Of a stretch of 64,000 bases of DNA, positions 25,590-37,800 are shown piece by piece. The translations under genes and the position numbers were made by a program. The stretch comes from Isoetes taiwanensis. Lineage: Eukaryota; Streptophyta; Lycopodiopsida; Isoetales; Isoetaceae. The notes under the pieces are model-generated. The model had not been told where the DNA came from and did not search any database. It saw nothing but the letters and a program-made list of their open reading frames with translations. How positions within the stretch are numbered: the first letter of the stretch is position 1; each line of letters opens with the position of its first letter. The stretch lies in NCBI GenBank assembly GCA_021234155.1, contig JAJEKV010000025.1:10710914-10774913 (forward strand), read 5' to 3'.

Positions 25590-28500
25590 TCATAATATAC
25601 AGTATTTGCTTCCAACTCTACATCTCTTTTCTCTCCATTGTGCTAATTTCACAAGTGCATCTGATTTTTTCCATGCCTCTCTTCTACGCTTCTTTGTGGC
25701 CTCTACCAACGTGCTCTCATCTTGTGGGGAAGCTCTTATTGCCAAGTTATCCTCGTGGCGACGAAGTATGCGTCTATAAAACCACATAAACATCTGCCTT
25801 AATGGATTGGAATTTTCATTGAGAGAACAACTGCCACGTTGTGTTTTCCTATTAAATGCCATCTTCGCTTGCTTGTGTGATTTCTCCATTCCTTGCGTGT
25901 TCCAAATAGCAAGGCTGCCATACTTCTCGGCAAACCATGGACCATGCGCATATATTATGTGAATATAGTGTGTAACTTCGCATTCACCCCATGCCTTTAT
26001 GTATGCATTAGTGAATTCTCGTACTACCACACGAAATCTTTCCTTATCTTCTACTGTGAAAAATTGCTTCTGTAGTAGCACATTCAGATCTGAAAGTGCA
26101 TTCCATGCATTGCGTTTTCTTGCTTCTCCATGTGCTCCATCTATCCTATCCCTTTCAGCTTCTACCAATTTCCTTCCAAACTCATAAACACCATTTTTCT
26201 TATCTGAATTTAAGAGAAAATGCCTCGCTTTCTCTCCTCCAATGGACACCTTTACAGGGACAGAACTCCTACCATTTCCTGAGCGCTTTGTGTCTTTCTC
26301 TAACTTCACATATCCACCATGCAACCCAGCTTCTGAAAGTACTTTCTCTACTCTTTCTATTCCATCTTTTCGCTCATTCTCATCCCGTATATTCCACACA
26401 AAACACTCAGAGTGGAAAATCATCTTTTCAACAATACGGACCAGTGCATGAAGAGTACATATATGTACTCTTTCTAATGGGATGAGCAATATTGGATCAA
26501 AAGCGTCATCTTTAAGATGTCTATCAGGTGCTTTTTGCTGGTCGCATGACAGAGTACTTTTGGAAGCTCCCTTAGTTTTATCTTTCAATGTATAAAGGCA
26601 AAATAAACAGTTCTTGCATGTTTTTGCACCTGAAGAACTTACATTGAACATTGCCTTCTCAGTCTTCAAATCAGCACCCAAATGGAAATTTACACGGAAA
26701 GAACCAAAATCTTCAACATGCAATTTCCCACCTTCATTATACATTTTGATTTGATTAGACATACCTATTTTCTCAAATACCCACTTTAAGACTGCATAGT
26801 TCTCTTTTTTAGCCATGTATGGTCTTCGGATTGCACTGAAAACCATCGAGAATCTCTTTCTTTTTTAGCTAGCTGCCTTTGCTTCTCATAATCTGCTGAA
26901 AAAGCCATGTTCATTAACGTTAATGATACCCTCTCATATTTTGTACCGTGCGTTAGCTCCATCTCATCCAATTTCAGACAAATATCTAACTGTCCAGCAA
27001 CATCTCTTTCATGTATATCATAAAAAATGACCATTAATTGCAGCAGTTTCTCCAAATCAACCCATACATTGTTTTTAGAACTTAAATTAATAATACTAGA
27101 ATCACTTGAGTCTGTACCACTTGCTGGAGAAGAATCTATGGAGTGCAAACCTCCCAATACATCCAAAACGTTAGCATTACTCTTTATCCTTATTTTGTCT
27201 AAGCTGTAAGGCCTTGGCACGATGATCTTGTTTGTGCCAATTGATTTTAATACCTTACGAAAGGGCTTGAACAGCAGCCTATACCCTTGTCTACTGATTC
27301 AGCTTGGTCACAAATTCCTTGCACCTGCTCAACATCAATTTTTGAGCCAATTTCCTCAAGTGCAACCTCCATGATGCTTTTTTTTTAAACCAATATTGGA
27401 TGGTGCATCTAGCATGGCTCTCCGTTCATCCTTCATTGTCAATGTGGTCACAACCTTTGCAAGGTCTTGAATTTCATTTTCATTCTTCTCCATGTGCATA
27501 ACTTGACGCATAGCATAAATTCTCCGTGAATAAGCACCACCTCTTGGATTTAGACGAACAATTGGTTTTTTACTTTTGTTTCTTTCTTGCAACCCCAATG
27601 ATGTTTTCTTTAGCCTGCTCAATCTGCTTTGCAACGATATAACCATCTTTTTATATTTCTTGGCATCAGCCTTCAATATATTACTTTCTCTATTTGCTTG
27701 TTTAATCACAAATTCCATCAAACAAGAATCTTGTTGAAGCTGCAAGATTCTATTCTCCAATTGCAACACTTTGCATTTTCCTTCTTCTACTTTACTCAAT
27801 GAAGAATCATTGCTTAACTTCAAACAAGAAATCTCATGTTGCAGCTTCAAATTATACCATGACAATTGCATATAATAATTCACCATGCTTTCACAATAAC
27901 CTAGAAGGCCCTGTTTTCCCTCACAAGCAAATTTTACGAGCCCTGTAACAGATTGGAAGTCTGGATGCTTTCCAGTGAAAGGATTACGAGGATAGATTTC
28001 CCCTTTAGCCCATATATCAGCATGTTTTGCTCCAGCTAATCTTAACAAATTTTCATCCAAATTCTTTTGTTTGAAGCCACCATTCCTTCTGTTCCAAGTC
28101 TGTGCATAATCCTGTGAAGGTAGTCGAATGACAATTTGGGCCATAGTAGATCAAACCCATCTCCATTAACTCTGTTTTAATTTATATCAGAATTCAAATG
28201 TTTGAATTCGAATTGGGAGGGAGATCCAGCAATTCAAATATTTGAATTTGAAATCAGGGAACGTAGAGAGTAAGGCCAGAAGATTCTACTCTAAATATGT
28301 AATCTATAAACAATGCAAAAACCTTCTTCTCCAAAAAAAATATCTTACCTGGGATGATTCGACAACATGGTGCAGTAAAGGGTTGGAGATCGGCCTCGAA
28401 CACCTCGACCTCGAGTAGCTCACTCCCACGGTTCAACCAGATCCATTTTCGATTTTCAGAAATCTCAAAGTACACGTGGCGCCATGTTCTCCCATCTCAA

Positions 28501-29443
28501 CAATTTTTAGGTATATGAAAAATGGGTATTAACTATCTTCTTAGCCACGTGTTGAAAGATATTACCTCTCTATGATTTAGAAGAGTTGAGAAAGATATTG
28601 TCTCGTGTGAAAATAAGGTCTTCTACTATACCTCCAATATGACGTGGAAATACCAAAATATAATTTTGGGAACTCCTTAGGAGGCACATAGGAGACCCCG
28701 CTTTATCTCTAATGGGGAGAAAAGCAGCCACATGGAAGCAGAATCTGAAGACACTAGATAACCAAAACCCTTGCGCTAGCAGCAGATCATGAATTTGAGA
28801 AAGATGTAGACCACCGCAGTGCCGAAAGCAAGGATTAGGGGCGGCCCCTTTCCCTGCCATCGCCCTAGCCGTGAAGGCGCCAAGAAGCATTCATCCCGTC
28901 AGTTCTCTCAATTTAGTAGCTTTAACATTGGAAGATTTTACTGTAACTAATTTTGTCAGGTCAGATTCTTTTTTAGGGCCTTTTGAATGAAGACTTGCAC
29001 TTGCTTATGTCATCCCAATCAATGTTTATTCCTTTGTAATGAAGTGCAAATGCTCGGGCAAAATACAATGGAATGTGATGATTTGCAATGTCCTTCCTAT
29101 AAAAAACGTGCTCATAGACCAAAAAAAAAAAAAAAAAAAATCTCTATGACATCCAAATAGGCTTAACCTTGCACTCTTGATAACCCCTAACAGCAGGGGC
29201 TTCATAACCCCAAACATCCTGCACTATTTGCATTAGCCCTGGAAACATGCTATCAAAATTGTTGCTCCTAAGCTGTCTAATGCTTACCTTGTCAAACTCG
29301 GGTGGCAAGACCTCCCGATCTAAAGAAGACCCACTCTTGAGTTTTCGGGCTGCAGTTCTAGTGGGAGACCTTGGCATGGGCTTTACAGGTTTGTTGCGAG
29401 GAGATTTCCTTGGAGATGTCTTTGTTCCAAGCTGCTTCGTCAT
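25590..29443 (-). pseudogene. Coiled-coil, transposase-like gene broken by frameshifts
   Basis: Coding segments on the minus strand are 29,443-29,178 (basic, SPRK/SPTR repeats, likely exon with donor GTTAAG), about 28,475-28,349 (donor GTAAGA), 28,144-27,356, 27,220-26,786 and 26,846-25,590. The 28,144 segment opens MAQIVIRL, has a region rich in tryptophan and charged residues, then a long coiled coil (about residues 95-200). The frame changes near 27,265 and again near 26,830, with overlaps that need single-base shifts rather than introns. The last 418 codons contain FHLGADLKTEKAMF followed by Cys pairs (CKNCLFC), an LHALVRIVEK segment, and a late HGPWFAEKYGSLAIWNTQGMEKSHK block. The spacing of D, D and E in LDEMEL, GADLK and QGMEKSH resembles an RNase H-fold transposase core, which is my inference. 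It could be a decayed DNA transposon or a domesticated gene. No terminal inverted repeats found. Confidence 0.5.
28180..28260. repeat. Repeated AATTCAAA-TTTGAATT palindromes
   Basis: Two nearby self-complementary stretches, around 28,192-28,215 and 28,230-28,250, made of ATTCAAATNTTTGAATT. They sit in the intron or leader just upstream of the ATG at 28,144. Role unknown. Confidence 0.5.
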
Positions 29444-29797
29444 GATGGCTCTTCCCTGGTGCTTTAGGCTCTCTGAAAATGCAAGCTTTCGGCTATGGAG
29501 GTCCTGATCTTGGCTATGGAGGTTCGATTATGGATGTCAAGCTTTCAGCTATGGAGGGTTGAAGAGAGCGGGAGGAGAGTTCAAAATTATTTTCCCTATT
29601 TTCTTTCCCCTAAAACATTAATGATATCTCCTTCCAAGAATAATAATTTCTTTTTTTTTTTTTTTTTGGGAGGGGGTTGGTGGGGGGGGAGGAGGGATTT
29701 CCTTATATTTTGAATTTGTAAATGTAAAATACTGACACTTTTTTTGCCCACCCTTTCATGCTTCTACCCCATCAAGTGCATCAAAAATTTTAGGCAA

Positions 29798-29977
29798 ATA
29801 AAATGGACTTTTATTGAAATTACGTGCATTTTTATTATTATGTATTATATAAAATGCTTGTGATGCTCTGTAAGAGGCGAAGTGCAATATTGTTGAGCCT
29901 TGCATCTCGCCCCCTTATAGAGCGTAAAAGCACACAAGGCATTTTATAAAATATAAAATGGACTTTTATTGAAATTA
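29798..29977. mobile_element. Fold-back (MITE-like) element between 25-bp direct repeats
   Basis: Arms at about 29,833-29,887 and 29,900-29,952 are imperfect inverted copies: ATATAAAATGCTTGTG against CACACAAGGCATTTTATA, and TGCTCTGTAAGAGGCGA against TCTCGCCCCCTTATAGAGC. The hairpin sits between two identical 25-bp stretches (29,798-29,822 and 29,953-29,977, starting ATAAAATGGAC). No ORF. Confidence 0.6.
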
Positions 29978-30063
29978 AGCGCATGAACTTTCTAGATGCC
30001 TTATTGGACTCTTTAGTGTGAAGTGAGTGTCTTTGTTTTTTTGGTTATCACTATTAGGGCATG

Positions 30064-30081
30064 CTGATAATTAATTATCAG
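30064..30081. other. Perfect 18-bp palindrome
   Basis: CTGATAATTAATTATCAG, fully self-complementary, about 590 bp upstream of the CCCH exon. A second CTGATAACC lies at about 30,138. It could be a protein-binding site or chance in AT-rich DNA. Confidence 0.4.
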
Positions 30082-30670
30082 TACTATTCCACCGATATAA
30101 GACCAATAAGGTGGTTATCGATCTTCGCCTCGGCCTGACTGATAACCTTACCTTCACAATTTTCAAAGTCTCATATTCGATATTTTTAGCAGGGTTGCCT
30201 AACCCCCCCTGCCCACTTTCCTGCATTCCTAGCTATGCCACGTGTCGTGGCACGTCAGCTGTTTTTAATCTCAACCATTAGATTTCTTAATTTCGCATCG
30301 GACGGCCATGAAAATTAGAAATCCTTGAAAATCACTTCTGCCCTTCTCCGACCTTCCCTCCTCTGTTTCTGCTTGGTGTCTGTTCCTCAAAACTCGGCTA
30401 TGCGGAGGATGGCGTTAAGCACAGGTATGGAATCTAACTGGCTTGAACATCCTTCTACTGATGGCACAAAGGCAATGCTACATAAAAAATACCACTTTCT
30501 GGCCCGATTCCAGCCTTCCGCCAGACTTCCACAGTCCTAACATGTATTTTTCGCCGGATTCTTACAACCCACATGGTTTTTTCTTCAAATTTGTTCTAGT
30601 CGTGAACAAATCAGCTTCAATCATGAGCATATGATCAACCCAAATTGCCATTCCATATAATTTTTCCATC

Positions 30671-31188
30671 ATGGAGCCTTACGAGGTGTCGAGAATGGTT
30701 TATGCTCGAGTGCAGGCGATGGAGCCAGAAAATGTATCCAAAATCATGGGTTATTTGCTGTTGCAAGATCAATGCGAGCCGGAAATGCTACGACTGGCAC
30801 TGGGCTCGGATTATTTGCTTCAATCGGTGATAGTGAGAGTAAAAAAAGAGCTGTGTCTGGGGCAGAACCCAATCTTGAATCCGCTAAAGCTTCCAGTCCA
30901 GCACATCCCACAGTTTATTTCGTCTCCGTCGGGCTATGGAGAAAACGGAGGAGGATATTCTCCATCATTGCAGGCAAATGGGATTCAAGACCATGGGCTA
31001 AGTCCTAAGTTCGGGAGGCGGGTATTTCCGAATGGCCATTTTTATCCAGAGACCTTTGCGTTTCTGAACAAGACTAGGGTTCGGGCATTAAACTGGGACT
31101 ATGGCGGGTCGGCAAGTCCGACGGCTTCTGCGTGGAAGCCATGTTTGTATCTTGCAAGAGGATACTGCAAGCATGGAAGCAGCTGCAG
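30671..31188 (+). CDS. First exon of a plant CCCH zinc-finger protein (RRM/CCCH family), apparently truncated
   Basis: The frame starts MEPYEVSRMVYARVQAMEPE. It continues with IMGYLLLQDQ..MLRLALGSDYLLQSVI, the N-terminal helical domain typical of the plant family of nuclear RNA-binding proteins that includes Arabidopsis C3H22/C3H46/C3H53. It ends inside the zinc finger: CLYLARGYCKHGSSCR, i.e. C-x7-C-x5-C with the final x3-H expected in the next exon. A CAG/GT boundary at 31,188/31,189 lies exactly there. Family members normally continue with FVHG, a linker and an RRM. I find none of that downstream. Instead, exons of an unrelated protein begin at 31,580. So this is either a gene fragment or a gene whose second exon lies beyond a very long intron. 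Confidence 0.7.
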
Positions 31189-31579
31189 GTTTTTGCTTCC
31201 TCTGTTTCTGAAGATCGGCTTTTGAATCTCTTAAAATCGTTCTGAAAATGAAAACGTCGTTTGGAGCAGATAGTAGCATTTCCAAATCACGTTCCACTGC
31301 ACATTCCTGCCTGAATATTTTTCTCATGCTGTGAGTGTGTTGCTTAAGACTGTTGATGTTTCATTCTCCTTCAATATTGTTAAAAATCTTGGAACTATTT
31401 TGTTTCGTTTTTTTTTTTTTTTGACATTCCTTGCAGTGGCACCATCTTTCAAATAGGATTTCAAACTAGAGGATTAGCATTCCGAAGTTAAAGGTGCACA
31501 ACTTTTATTCCTTGATGCTATTGATTTTGCTATATACCAGTGTTTGTAGTGAATGATATTGCAAAATCCATCTTTCTAG

Positions 31580-32302
31580 GCATTGATGTTGACAAGGGTG
31601 ATGAAGAAGTGGAGAAATGGTTCTTGGCAGTCGTCCTTTTGAATCGTCTCCTTGATCATCCAAACAAGTGTTAGAGGTACTTATTTGTTGTACATATTAC
31701 TTTCCATAGTTTTGTACTCAACGTAGTCAACATACTTGTTTTGCAGAAAGTGTTGAACTCGGGGCTTAGCAGCATCAATGACATATTGTTCAAGAACAAT
31801 GAAGAAATCGCAGATATCTTGAAGAAGTCTGGCTATGTAGGCCATACTGACAGGTAGATATACTTCATAATCATTTTGTTGAATGTTACACGTACCTGAT
31901 TTGATTTGAATTGTATCTAGAGCGGCTGCTAGATTACGAAAGCTAGCATTGGGATTGCAGAACAATTTTCAGGGAAGAATTTGGCCTTTTAAGTGCATTA
32001 CTGACATGGGAGAACTGAATCACCAGCTTAAATCCTTATTTGGAGTTGGTCCGAGCACCAGAACATTTTTTGCGGTATTTAGTTCTTTTATGTTCCATAT
32101 GTTTGTGTTTTGTTTATGAACTGGAAGAATTGATTTTTGTATATGTGCGGGGAACTAAAAAGCATTTGGCCAGTTGTGAAGTTAGAACTGGATGGTCAAG
32201 CCAAAGGCGCAGCTCGGCATTTGCAGCTCTTGGCTTCTGAAGCTGATTTGCCAGATAATTCATCACCTGAAGATGTCCTTCAGAATGTTGCCAAATCTGC
32301 AG
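31580..32302 (+). pseudogene. Exons of an HhH / endonuclease III-like protein
   Basis: Four plus-strand segments, 31,580-31,676, 31,747-31,853, 31,921-32,074 and about 32,149-32,302, read as one protein. It begins IDVDKGDEEVEKWFLAVVLL, then KSGYVGHTDR joining AAARLRKLALGLQ, then the hairpin loop LFGVGPSTRTFFA joining RELKSIWP. GVGP-S/K-T followed by xFxRE is the helix-hairpin-helix signature of DNA glycosylase/endonuclease III-like proteins. The GDEE..KWFLA opening is shared with prokaryotic members of that fold as I know them. Introns 1 and 2 have GT-AG ends. A frameshift inside segment 1 introduces a stop at about 31,672. The acceptor before segment 4 reads CG, not AG. No catalytic Lys-Asp pair is visible. 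Probably a broken copy or captured fragment. Confidence 0.5.
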
Positions 32303-34818
32303 GTAATGTGCAAGCTTTTGTGATGCTGGTTTGGATTCGGCCTTTCCGCTTAATCCTGCAAAATTTAGCTTAAATAAGGCATGCTCAAACATGGGAAACG
32401 TAGGCTTCTTGATAGTTTCTTTTGTTTCCGAATCATTCTCATCCATTAGCCAATTTTTGACAAGATAGGGCTAGGTTGTTACTAGTTAGATTTGTATTTG
32501 TTTGTCATGGCACATGCCACAACAGTCTGCAGTGATACAAATAACTTGGAAAATTTGGTTAAATCCCAAGAATGACTATTTTCACTATTTTTGCTTTGCA
32601 TACTCTGTGTTTTATTCAGAAAAATTGGTGGTGTAGACGTTCACATCCCATCATAATTTGTATTTTGTAGGGGGATCAGCAATTTGGTATGTAGAGAGGT
32701 TTCTTTGGTGTTGTCATTGACTGACTGGCTTATAAAACACTCTTAAAACGATTGTCATTAGAAACAATCTGAGAAAGATGAATCAAGAGCAAAGTGTTCT
32801 ACGTTATTTGAACAAGAGCCAGTAGCCAATGCTTATTGGCATATTTTTTTTACACATGGTGATGGCATATACCTCGTTGCATATTGATGCAAATTCGAAT
32901 TGCAAACAACAAATATATTGCTGGATTATGCAGCGGGATGGAGGCACCTACAAGCTAGGAGTTCATATTGCGGCCAAAAATGACTTGCTTCCATTGCGCA
33001 GTTAATGCCCATCGCATGGTATCTCCTTCATTTCATGGTATCTCCTTCATTTGATTTATATTGCAAAATGGAGGCATCATGTTTTTGTTATGCCCATAGG
33101 TATATTATTCAAGATTTATATGCAACTGAAAAGCTTTTTGCTTTTAGGAAATGGCACTCCATTTGAGTATAGAATGTTTTCTGGATTGGGCATTCCGTGA
33201 ACTCTAAATGGATTTGCCTATAAATTGCCTTATAACCTCTTTGTGGATAACAAGAGGTCTTTGTGGGCAACATAGGTTTCTTGCCTTGGAAGATGTCTAA
33301 TCAACAAATAATTACTAAAATTTTGTTCACTACATTCATTAGTTCTTAAGATATACAAAACCTTGAATGCCGATGCCAATAAATAGTACACTCAACCAAC
33401 ATATATGCATTGTTAGCATAGGTTTACTTTTCACCATATTGACGAAAAATAAATCTAAGAATGCGTAGCATTAGGAAAATGTCGGTTCTTCCATATTCAC
33501 TCATTTTACATAGCAGATTCCATGCAATAGCTTGGTTTCACTTTTGAACCTGGTCATGAAGATTGTTATCTGGTATTCCCTTTGAGTTATTGTTAATTAT
33601 TTCCCTTTATTGTCCAACCCACAATATAGCATTCTAGATGATAGACATTTGGATTCGCAAATCCAACCCATTTGCACAATATAGCACTCTAAACGATAGA
33701 AATGCGTGACGACCACTTAGGGTGCTTTCCCATGGGCTGAAATTTAAATTACTACAATTAAAATACCAACCCAAACCTATTTGCCTAGCCTTCTTCCCAA
33801 CCCTGCAATTCTGCTAGTTATATTTCTAGGCAAGATAACAATCCTTCTGTCACCTCCCACGCCCTCAACGCCTATAAACGGTTCTGCATTATGGCGTAGG
33901 TTTTAACAATTTTTTTTCCCATGCAAGATTTTTTCTCAACGTGGGTTTTGAATACGATTCAGCACTTTCGATATGGGTGATTTTTATGTTTCTGTTCATA
34001 TCCGTTTTCTTCCATTTCTTTATGAATTGATTTGATTGCCTACTAATTTTCATGCCAACTGATCTGTTGAGCCTATAAAGTTTAAGGTTGGAATTTAGCA
34101 TTCAAGAACGAACAATGACATCCTTGCTGATAAGAGCATCATGCATGACAAACATGACCTAGCAATGAGGTTATTGAGCTTGAACCCAAGATATATCAGA
34201 TCATTCAGCCAGTAAAATCCACAATTTTGAAGTAAAAATGTGACCTATACTATTATACAACACTGGTGCAGAAGTAGTATGTGATGCTACAAAAAGCTGC
34301 TTACCAGCTCGATAAATTGACCCAAAATATCCTTCACCCGACTTCTATGCGCGCTTCTGCTATAAACAGGCCAAAGCTTTCTTAAGTGAAAACATCTTGA
34401 GCCATTTGCTAGTCCCTATAAGAAACATGCCAGATCAAATAAGTAACCAACAATTGCTGCTTCAAGCAGCTGTTCCAAGCAAACAAATCTTGATACATAT
34501 CTACAAACACATGCAATGATGACATGCATTGACTGTGGACCAAGAGTTAAGGAAACTATGGTATGCAAATTCTATAACCAAAGGCACATTTTAGGCATGT
34601 TCAGTTCTTAAATTTTTACATCTAACATACCAGAGTATATCTCCGATTAACCGTGAGTGGCATTTCCCTTGTGGTTCAGAATTTCTTATGATTTGAAGAA
34701 CCAAGATATTGGAACATAGACCTGCGTAAATTGCACTTTATCAGTTTGCATATAGCTATATTTACATGAAAAGCATCTTCTTGAATCATACAAGTCTTAC
34801 ATTTTCTCCAGAAACTCT
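32303..34818. other. Intergenic, little recognisable
   Basis: No supported gene. A short frame at about 32,936-33,005 (RDGGTYKLGVHIAAKNDLLPLRS then stop) follows a CAG and might be a last exon of the preceding fragment. A small tandem duplication with CAATATAGCA-TCTA lies at 33,622-33,653 and 33,677-33,709. Confidence 0.4.
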
Positions 34819-37800
34819 TCAAGTGTTTGTTTCATCTCTCATGCTCCCAGAAGCATCATCATCCTTGATGGTCTGGTTATCTACAAAGGTCTCTTGTGTT
34901 AGATCTGCTTTCGTTTCTGGCAATGAATCAGGTTGCAGAAGAGGTGAGATTCCCTGTACATGATGCCATGTGAGTTCCCATAGATTATCGCCACCTAAGG
35001 TACTTCCCTGAATTAAAACACCCTCTTTATGCATAACAGAAAGCATGTTTTTCAGTAATTCTGGAACCAAGACTTGCAACTTGTCACTTCCTTTGCCTCT
35101 CAATCTAGCCTTCATATACATTTCCATTCGGCTAAGCACAGCCAGCCATAAAGCCCTGAAATTGGGAAGTAATGAAAGCTGCTTTAGAAATTGTAGAAAA
35201 ATTTTAGACAGAAAATTCATGGCATGGTACAGGGTACCCTCCATTCCACGGTACTCCTTTGGGGAGTGCCGAAGGGCAATGTCCAACAAGTCATCAAGCA
35301 TCACAAATATTATCTGATCAAAACATTGAATCCATATTAAAGAAGGTAGATTCATGTTTTCTGCAGCAGATATGCACCTCTGCAGAGACAAAATTGCATA
35401 GTTTCTCACTTCCTCCCTTTGTTCACCACAAATCCTCTTTAAGCCCTGAGCTAATCTGATCCACATCTCTGACAACTCCTGGGTGGCTTTAGCATTGTCC
35501 TCCTTGTCATCAGATTTCTCAGCTTCTCCACATGTTGCCTTGGACCACTTAATAAGAGAATTAACAGATTCTGCTAGCAGATCTAGTGCTTTAACTGACC
35601 TCTCAATGCCGCCCTCACGCGAAGCTTCTGCAAATGCACGAGCTGCATCAAGACAAAGTACATAATTTGCTGCTGTCAAATGAGCACCATCTTTCATAAT
35701 GAAGAATAGCGCCTCAAATCCCGATTCTGAAGCATCTGGATGACGGGCTGTAATAGACAGCAAGGAAGAAACTGTTCTCCAGCCCATTGGAGACTTGATA
35801 TGGCCTGCATTTCCCTTCACAAGTTGCATGACTTCCTGAGTGATCCGTTCACAAAATGCATCCGCTACACGAGCATCTAGCTTTAGAATGAGTTGTAGTG
35901 ACCGTAAGAGCTCTTCTGCCAAGTTCTCCCTGTACGGAAGCAAGCGCTGGCAAATACGCAGAAGTCCAAACACAGCCCTCTCAATAAGAAGACATGGCAC
36001 TGTCACAGATTGTACGATTCCAGCTATATGCTCGTATACTCCCTGCCAAAGAAGGGCAACACGATCCCGATTATTAAGTGTGACAGCAATCAAGAGCTCT
36101 AAGCAGAAAACAGCAGTGTCTTCATCTTCTGGAGAACTAGTGCCTTTCTGTGGTCTTCCAGCGGCCCAAATAAGTGCCCTTGCCAGGTGCAAAAGAGATT
36201 CAGCTTGCAAGAATTTGCTATCAGAGAATATATTATCAATGTGGCATGCTTCAATGGTCTGAAGAATGCGGTGATGAGCAGCAACCTGTTGCTCCGTTGG
36301 TTTTGACCGAGGTTCATCACTTTCTAGTGACAAAAGCTGACTAAACCTGCTCATGAGACCTGAAGATCTTCTGCGCACTCCTGCTGCTTGAACAGGAGGT
36401 ATAGACAGGCTTCCAGAAACTAGCTTGCCTTGTGAGGAATCGCTGGCTGCATCAAAATCATCGGCAGCATCACTTGCTATACGGCCTGGTAGCAGACCAA
36501 GCTTATGCAGACGAAGAATACAATCTAAAATGTTTCGCCATCCATTTCGTATATAGTCACCATATTTGTTGGCAATTGTGAAAACTGTTACAGCTGCCAT
36601 TTGAGCCTTGTTATCTTCACCAAATGCTAATACAGGTTCGTCTACTGCAGCTGTTGGATTTAATAATGTTGTAAACTTACACAAAGACACAACTAAATCA
36701 TCAAGTATATCTTCTAGATGGTGACTGGCTGATATTTTTGCAACTGCAAGAAATCCATCAACACACGCACGAAGGACATCGTCATCCTCAGCATGATCAA
36801 AAACAACAGATATTGCGGCAATAGTAGGACCTGACATAATTGCAAACATATCATGGTCTAGAAAAGGTCGTGAATCGCAAGATATGTAATGAGTTGTTTT
36901 GCGTGCACGGCGGATCAGATCAAGCCATCGGCTATGTGTCATTTCTGGGACACCCACTCCACTTTCATATGTTATACGAATTTCATTTTTCACAACTGAC
37001 TGATAAAGCTGACTTAACATATCATGAGGAAAATCTTCCCCGCCATTCGCCTTGCGGAGGTTCTTGATAAAATCCTCTTCAGTCATTTTCTTTTTTACTT
37101 GCATATTATGCTGATCTGTATTGAGCATGATAACTGAATAAGAAAGCAAAAACGCAGAGTCTTTGCTTGCAAGTATATCAGAGCATTGCTCATAATACCT
37201 TCCAGAAAATGCATCTAAAACTCTCTCTATTTTTTGTGCTTCTCCAGGTAGACGGAAACTCTCCAAAAAAGTGCGCAGTGCCGCATCCAAGTGCATATGA
37301 CTGAAGTCAAATGTGCGAGTGAACTCTGCAAGCACCTGTAAGCAAAAGTCATCTCTATCACCCAAAAAGTCCCCCAGAAGGTTCTTATCCAATCCAGTTG
37401 TGTATCTAAAAAACTAGCTTACGCTTTGAGGGTCTAACTTTTCAGGCAGCAGACGGATGCCCTGGAGAAATTCAAGTCCTTTTTTTGGATCTCTGTTAAA
37501 ATGGTCAGCCCCAATCATCAATCTGCGCTTTATATACTTCTCTCGCCGTACAAAGTTTAACCAAGCCTGTGGATCGTTGTAGTTATCACATTTCAGATTC
37601 CAAAAAGGGGCATATTCTGGCATGTCAGCAAAGCTGGGAGGCTCTGCTAAAGTGGTTGGCATGAATTCAGTCCTTTCTGCCATACTGTGTATGATTGCCA
37701 ATAGACCTTCTAGAGCAAGAACATGCATAGCTGACAATGGACAGTTAACAGGAAAGGCACTTTTAGATAACAAATTAGCCAAATCTTCAAAGGTATTACT

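Noticed and set aside
37402..37422. A 17-nt GT...AG stretch around the ARF-GEF stop that could be read as a tiny intron
   Set aside because: Far too short for spliceosomal splicing, and its removal would break the reading frame instead of restoring it.
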